Part shown: piece by piece, positions 33,244 to 37,722 of the stretch
Layout of the letters: each line of letters opens with the position of its first letter
Numbering within the stretch: the stretch's first letter is position 1
DNA from: WJMT01 sp964611275
GTDB taxonomy: Bacteria > Acidobacteriota > Aminicenantia > Aminicenantales > Aminicenantaceae
Direction: 5' to 3'
Assembly: GCA_964611275.1 (NCBI GenBank)
Contig: CAZSZS010000109.1
Location: forward strand, 1-37,722
Length of the DNA stretch: 37,722 nt
Made by a program: the position numbers and the translations under genes
Notes under the pieces: generated by a model
What the model was told of the DNA's origin: nothing
The model's input: the letters and a program-made list of their open reading frames with translations, nothing else
Database searches by the model: none

Positions 33244-34368
33244 ATGTACGTTAATCGTGGATTTCTTGTTATAGGTCTTGTCATATCTGTTCTTTATCTG
33301 CCTTTGTCCGGCTTCAGTGATATGACTGAAAAAAATATTGAAGAACTGTTTTTTATCCCTTCGCCGACAGGATATGAAAACATGTTTTCAGAAAGAATCA
33401 TGCAGCAGATTCCGGACAGCGACGCTGTGAGCAGGAGCCTCTTAGGCAGTGTTTATTTCTCAAAAGACGGAAACCTTCCTCATATATCTGTGCTGTGCGG
33501 CATGGATGAAGTGGGGTATATCGTGGGAGGCATCGATGCACAGGGGACCATCACTCTGGACAGGGTCGTGCCAGCTCCCCATCCGCTTTTCGATTCTTTT
33601 TTTCCTGGCCATGCCATGGAGGTATGGACTGAAAACGGGGCCGTGAAAGGAGTGCTGGCGATCCCCTCCCTTCATATCTTTCCCAGAAGAGAAAGAGAAA
33701 ATTTCGCAGAGTACTTCACTCTTGAAAAAATGAGACTGGATATAGGGGCTTCTCGTAGAGAACAGGTATTGGAGAAGGGAATCCGGAACGGCTCACCTGT
33801 AACACCTGGAAAAAAAATTGGTTATCTACAGGATGGGAAAATAGCTGGTTATTTTATAGGACAAAAAGCATGTGCGGCGGTTCTTGTAAAAACAGCCGAA
33901 AAAGTCCTGGCTGAAGAAAACATAGGAAAGGTCACTCTAGGCTGGCTGGCTCAAACGAGAATGGTTTCCAGAGGATCCAGCCCCAGAGCTTGCGTCGGAG
34001 GGGTGAGAGCGGAAAAATCATTGGCCTCTTTTGAGAATATCATCATCGATGTGTTTCCCACGGATGGACTGCAAAATGAGGGGATTCATATTGGTGGAGG
34101 GCCGGTTTTGATAGGAAAAGGGAAGGAAGTGTCAAAGCTCAACAGATTGATTCTCAAGAGCGCTGAAAACCGGGACATCAAGATACAGACAGCAGGAGGA
34201 TATGAGTCGTTGATCATGAATGCGTTTTCCTGCAGCGAAAAAGATTTTGCAGGACTCTTTCTTCCGGCTCAATTTGCATATACACCATCAGAAGTCATTG
34301 ATTTCAATGACATTAAAGCACTGGAGAAACTGGTTATGGTCGTTCTTGCCGAGAGGAGGAAAAGATGA
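33244..34368 (+). CDS. M42-fold aminopeptidase homologue lacking metal ligands (pseudoenzyme)
   Basis: A 374-aa exported protein, with a hydrophobic N-terminus about residues 7-24. It aligns along its length with the intact M42 protein encoded next, but nearly every metal or catalytic residue is changed. The VAHTDEIGF His is Gly86 (VLCGMDEVGY), the VDDRAG Asp is Gly206 followed by Gln207 (IGQKAC), the catalytic Glu pair is Thr238-Arg239 (AQTRMVSRG), and the C-terminal YSH His is Pro348 (YTPS). Only the third Asp (D269) appears retained. The frame is open and complete, so it is a preserved pseudoenzyme rather than a decayed gene. The ATGA overlap with the active gene implies coordinate production, consistent with a structural or regulatory subunit. 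ATG 33244 is set by its strong aaggagg. Confidence 0.8.
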   Translation: MYVNRGFLVIGLVISVLYLPLSGFSDMTEKNIEELFFIPSPTGYENMFSERIMQQIPDSDAVSRSLLGSVYFSKDGNLPHISVLCGMDEVGYIVGGIDAQGTITLDRVVPAPHPLFDSFFPGHAMEVWTENGAVKGVLAIPSLHIFPRRERENFAEYFTLEKMRLDIGASRREQVLEKGIRNGSPVTPGKKIGYLQDGKIAGYFIGQKACAAVLVKTAEKVLAEENIGKVTLGWLAQTRMVSRGSSPRACVGGVRAEKSLASFENIIIDVFPTDGLQNEGIHIGGGPVLIGKGKEVSKLNRLILKSAENRDIKIQTAGGYESLIMNAFSCSEKDFAGLFLPAQFAYTPSEVIDFNDIKALEKLVMVVLAERRKR

Positions 34369-35465
34369 GAAAGATCTCTTTTTGTGCAGTGGTTTCTCTC
34401 CTGTTAAGCTCACTGATGTTTTGCTGTTCCGAACAGCCTCAATCCAGCGCCTGGAGTCTCTTAAAAGAGATGCTTTTGATTCCCGGAGTGTCCGGCCAGG
34501 AAAGCCGCATTGCTGATTTTGTTTTCTCCATGATTCCGGATTCCTTTAATCCAAATAGAGATGAGATGAACAATATATGGTTTACAGTGGGTGAAGGGGA
34601 GCCTCATATCCTGTTTGTGGCACATACAGATGAGATAGGCTTTTTAGTTGAGGAGATCACCGAGGAGGGAATGCTCAAAGTAAAGGGGCAGGGTGGTTTT
34701 TTCCCGAAAATGTACGAAGGCCATTTGGTTGTTGTTACTACAAAAGGAGGTCCTGTTGATGGGATCGTGGCTCCCAGAAAAGGATATTTTTCTAGGACTC
34801 CGGATGTTTCGTCTTTCGGAATCGATGATATTGAAATATATCTGGGCGTTTCAACAAAGAAAGAAGCTGAGGATCTAGGTGTATCCCCGGGGGATCAGAT
34901 AACCATAAAAAAAGTAATAACAGAGCTTTCTCCTGAGATTATTGCTGCCAGGGGAGTCGATGACCGGGCCGGATGTGCAGTACTGCTGGATGCTATGGAG
35001 AGAGTCAACTGGGAGAGTATAAAAGGCAGGCGAGTGACATTTGCCTGGGATGTTCAGGAAGAGATCGGTCTGAACGGGGCATCGAGACTGGCTGAAGTAC
35101 TGGATGCAGACTATATTTTTCCTGTTGATACGTTCGTGTCTTCAGATGCACCTTTTGATTCAAAAAGATTTGCCAGACTTCCATTAGGTCAGGGAGCGGT
35201 GATACGCGCTATTGACAGCAGCAGCATCACGCCTTGGACTTTTGTTCAGAAAGTCATGAAAATCGCAGAGTCAAGTCATATTCCCGTACAGACAGGAAAT
35301 ACCAAAGGAGGAAACGACGGATCTGTGTTTGTCCCTAAGGGTTCTATAAACATCCCTCTTTCTTGGCCTGGCGTCTATTCCCATTCTTTTATTGAAAAGA
35401 TACACAAGAAGGATCTCGAAGCCCTGACTGAACTGGTAGTGGCGATCGCAGAGAAGTGGGAATAA
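34365..35465 (+). CDS. M42 family metallopeptidase, predicted lipoprotein
   Basis: A 366-aa aminopeptidase of the M42 (glutamyl aminopeptidase/TET/cellulase M) family. The N-terminal hydrophobic segment ends FCCSEQ (C20-C21), an approximate lipobox, indicating export and possibly lipid attachment; most characterised M42 enzymes are cytosolic, so this is unusual. The metal ligands and catalytic residues are all visible: H87 (VAHTDEIGF), D199 (GVDDRAGC), E232-E233 (VQEEIGLNG), D255 (FPVDTF) and H340 (YSHS). The PDZ-like insert typical of the family spans about residues 95-185. The enzymes trim N-terminal residues from peptides and often form dodecameric shells. It is translationally coupled (ATGA) to the inactive paralogue upstream. 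Confidence 0.9.
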   Translation: MRKISFCAVVSLLLSSLMFCCSEQPQSSAWSLLKEMLLIPGVSGQESRIADFVFSMIPDSFNPNRDEMNNIWFTVGEGEPHILFVAHTDEIGFLVEEITEEGMLKVKGQGGFFPKMYEGHLVVVTTKGGPVDGIVAPRKGYFSRTPDVSSFGIDDIEIYLGVSTKKEAEDLGVSPGDQITIKKVITELSPEIIAARGVDDRAGCAVLLDAMERVNWESIKGRRVTFAWDVQEEIGLNGASRLAEVLDADYIFPVDTFVSSDAPFDSKRFARLPLGQGAVIRAIDSSSITPWTFVQKVMKIAESSHIPVQTGNTKGGNDGSVFVPKGSINIPLSWPGVYSHSFIEKIHKKDLEALTELVVAIAEKWE

Positions 35466-35525
35466 GGCAAATCTCTAATATCGCCTCCGTTGCGTTACAA
35501 TATCACAGAGCTTAAATAATCCGGA

Positions 35526-37722
35526 TCAATCTGTTCCCGGATAGAGCATCGCGTTCAGAAGGAATTTGTAGGAACCGTGAGACTGGGCTCTGTGTTGGCA
35601 CCGGATTCCAATAAGGATAAGGTGTCCTTTTTTGTATGTGACGTCAACCACAGCCGGACTCCGGCTTAGGGTGTCTTCGCCCATAAGCCACCCGCTGAGA
35701 AGAACATCTTTTTTGGGGAAGCTGGCCACTACGGTTCGATCCCACTCCACACCAGGAGTATTGGTCCGGAAAGCAAGGCTTCGGGAAAAGACAACGGCTG
35801 TTTCTTTATTCATTCCATAACCTATGGGTGTTTGTGGATTGACATTGACTTTAAGTATGGATGTCGGGCAGAAGAACCTGTCTCTGGATACATTACCAAG
35901 AGTATTGGATACCGGTGGTTTGAATTCCTGAATAGCCAGCTCGCAGGCGTCGTTTAAAGTGACGAGGATTCCTCCATCAGACACGAAGGTCTTTAAAGCC
36001 TCGACACCTTCTTTGCCGATTCCTCCCTCATATTCTGCGGGGCCTTCAGTATAGTATCTGGAGTATCTTGAACCGGAACCAGGCTTTCCTGTTTTTATGA
36101 TATCAGGGCTTTCACTGGCAAAGACGATCACGTCGAATCTGTCCTTTAGAACAGCGGGCTTATCTTTTTTGTCTTTGAAATCTTTATTGTGAATGGTGCT
36201 GTAAGGAACTTCGAGGTCATCGAGAACATAACGGGTCCATCCTTCATCCATGTTGGATCTCCATGATTGGTAAAGCGCTACTCTTGGATTGGGTAACGGA
36301 TCTTTTGGTACGTCCGATATATCATCTATGGAAAAAGCTTTGACATTCCATTTTTCGAGCAGCGCCGGGAGCTGTTTTTGGACCTCGGGAGTGTTTTCGA
36401 CCAAGAAACTGCCGAAGCATGCATGGAAGTCATCTCCGTTCACAGGCTGTTTGGAGCGGTAGGTCTTGGCGTTCGTTTTGAGCAGGGAAAAGATTACTGA
36501 GTAGGAGGCGTTTTGTTTGGAATCCAGAACAATGTATTTTGCATCTTCGGGAGGAACTTGGATCTCCGGATCAGGGACCTCATCTAGCCTGACAAGTTCT
36601 GTCTTAAACGGAGTGTTGATTTGCTCACAATCCACTCCCATCTGAAGCGGAAGCGTCCAGCCGGCATTATCATAAGGAGGTATCGGAGGACCTCCGGGAT
36701 ACTGCCTCATATCCGGATATTCCTGTTTCTCGAGGAGCGCTTGGGCGTACGGCCGGTACGGCTGGGACATAAGGAGCACAAAGGAACCTGCAGGGAAAAA
36801 CTTGCCGTCTGCAACGAAGTCATTTTGGGCTTTGTGGATTTCGACTCCTCCGAAATCAAGGATCTCCAGCATGCGCAGCGTAGTGGGATAATCCCTTTGG
36901 TCTTTGGAAACCACAAAGGCAAACGGGTCACCTTCTTCCCTTATTTTAATCTCATCCTTACACATTTTATAAAAATTAAAGAGGAAGTCTTCTTTGTGGA
37001 GAAAAGCTGTCTCAACCAGGCTTTTAGACAGGGTGAGCTCGTAATCGACGATATCTCTCAATCTCCACCATCCGCCCATCCATGGGTCTGGGAATTGCAG
37101 TCTTTTTTCCATATAGGAATCAGGGATTTCTGTTGGGTCTATGTAAATCGGAGTTGCGACACGAACAGAAGCCATCTCACTGAGCAGCCCTATGCAGTTG
37201 TGAAGCCAGGAAGTATCATCACAGGCTCCGATCCACCAAGCTGTGAAGCTTCTTGCGTGCACCACGCCTTTGAATCCGTTTTTCTGGAGGTCATAGGCCA
37301 TATTCGTTCCGCAGAGAGCCACGCCTCTCCAGAGGAGGGGATTGATGGTGGGAACAGGGGGATCCATAAAAGGCGGGATAAACAAACGGGCTCCGGTCGA
37401 TCCCATTTGGTGTTCGTCTATATGGATCTGGGGAATCCAGTCATGATAAAGGACTTTTGTCACGGCTCTGGTTTCTTTTAGGTTGAACATGAACCAGTCA
37501 CGGTTGTCATCATGGCCTGCGTAATGATGGTAGAGCCAGGGCATTCCTGATCCTTCATATTTCGTGCCTACCCATTTTCTGTACCATTCGGTCACCATCT
37601 GCTCTCCGTCAGGATTGGTGGTAGGGACCAGAAGCACGATCACATCTTTAAGAGCGCTTTCCGAGTCAAAGGCAGTGTTTCCAGTGACCAGGTCATAGGC
37701 AAGCTCCATGGCCATCTGGGAA
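35526..37722 (-). CDS. M14 family zinc carboxypeptidase-like protein (N-terminus beyond window)
   Basis: At least 731 residues are visible and the frame stays open to the right edge, so the start and the first zinc motif (HxxE) lie outside. Visible M14 features are VLLVPTTNPDGEQMV, NRDWFMFNLKETRA, the third zinc-ligand region PQIHIDEHQMGSTG and the probable catalytic Glu in LLSEMASVRVATP. The C-terminal ~250 residues resemble a glutamine-amidotransferase/ThuA-like Rossmann domain (RVALYQSW..., FDVIVFASE, GVEALKTFVSDGGILVTLND). This two-domain layout is known among large secreted M14 proteins. It is convergent with the M42 pair, with a 60-bp gap and no obvious terminator. Predicted role: trimming peptides outside the cytosol alongside the M42 enzyme. 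Confidence 0.85.
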   Translation of the reverse strand, partial: SQMAMELAYDLVTGNTAFDSESALKDVIVLLVPTTNPDGEQMVTEWYRKWVGTKYEGSGMPWLYHHYAGHDDNRDWFMFNLKETRAVTKVLYHDWIPQIHIDEHQMGSTGARLFIPPFMDPPVPTINPLLWRGVALCGTNMAYDLQKNGFKGVVHARSFTAWWIGACDDTSWLHNCIGLLSEMASVRVATPIYIDPTEIPDSYMEKRLQFPDPWMGGWWRLRDIVDYELTLSKSLVETAFLHKEDFLFNFYKMCKDEIKIREEGDPFAFVVSKDQRDYPTTLRMLEILDFGGVEIHKAQNDFVADGKFFPAGSFVLLMSQPYRPYAQALLEKQEYPDMRQYPGGPPIPPYDNAGWTLPLQMGVDCEQINTPFKTELVRLDEVPDPEIQVPPEDAKYIVLDSKQNASYSVIFSLLKTNAKTYRSKQPVNGDDFHACFGSFLVENTPEVQKQLPALLEKWNVKAFSIDDISDVPKDPLPNPRVALYQSWRSNMDEGWTRYVLDDLEVPYSTIHNKDFKDKKDKPAVLKDRFDVIVFASESPDIIKTGKPGSGSRYSRYYTEGPAEYEGGIGKEGVEALKTFVSDGGILVTLNDACELAIQEFKPPVSNTLGNVSRDRFFCPTSILKVNVNPQTPIGYGMNKETAVVFSRSLAFRTNTPGVEWDRTVVASFPKKDVLLSGWLMGEDTLSRSPAVVDVTYKKGHLILIGIRCQHRAQSHGSYKFLLNAMLYPGTD

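Noticed and set aside
36621..37481. A 286-codon open frame on the + strand
   Set aside because: It lies wholly antisense to the M14 peptidase gene, whose motifs are convincing; it has no recognisable domain or RBS.

Overview
The window is bacterial chromosomal DNA of moderate GC, with short gaps, frequent stop/start overlaps, AG-rich ribosome binding sites and recognisable sigma-70-like promoters. No taxonomic marker is decisive. Two sortilin/BNR-type secreted propeller proteins beside M42 and M14 peptidases, an animal-type short transketolase and a mixed exopolysaccharide locus are the sort of content I associate with Candidatus Aminicenantes (OP8) or a neighbouring Acidobacteriota-like lineage. 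That assignment is inference. There is no phage, integrase, transposase or CRISPR array.

Region 1 (1-12140) is an envelope polysaccharide locus on the + strand. In order it encodes a sugar-1-phosphate transferase, a geranylgeranyl-reductase-like flavoprotein, a Wza/SLBB export protein, a Wzz-Wzc tyrosine autokinase, its CpsB/YwqE PHP phosphatase, an O-antigen ligase/Wzy-type membrane protein, a membrane-anchored TPR protein, a secreted carboxypeptidase-regulatory-like protein with its own strong promoter, and a NTP_transf_5 nucleotidyltransferase. It ends in an odd ORF: the first ~29 codons of a polysaccharide-export ABC ATPase joined in frame to an unrelated exported protein. This looks like the scar of a deletion.

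Region 2 (12189-15864) is housekeeping for ribosome modification and translation termination: rsmD, an unrecognised conserved ORF, rpmE (Zn-type L31), prfA and prmC. Region 3 (15914-20560) is a cyclic-di-GMP block: a HD-GYP phosphodiesterase with a degenerate receiver, a very acidic coiled-coil protein, and a convergent GAF-GGDEF-PilZ diguanylate cyclase. Region 4 (20801-25069) holds tRNA-Arg(CCG), a thermonuclease-like lipoprotein, transketolase and, divergently, gltX.

Region 5 (25095 to the end) looks like secreted protein or peptide catabolism. It holds two BNR propeller proteins of identical predicted length (1055 aa) flanking a GlcD-like FAD oxidase, then two overlapping M42-fold genes of which the first has lost nearly all metal ligands and the second is intact, then a convergent M14 carboxypeptidase-like gene that runs off the right edge.

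A dispersed palindromic repeat related to the consensus 'tgtcattgcgag...ctcgcaatgaca' occurs intact at 28296-28388, as two right-half copies at 1-76, and as a probable decayed copy near 3062-3096. The observations most worth follow-up are the inactive/active M42 pair, the ABC-ATPase fusion scar, the c-di-GMP block with its acidic partner, and the repeat. I do not see a clearly new defence or mobile system.
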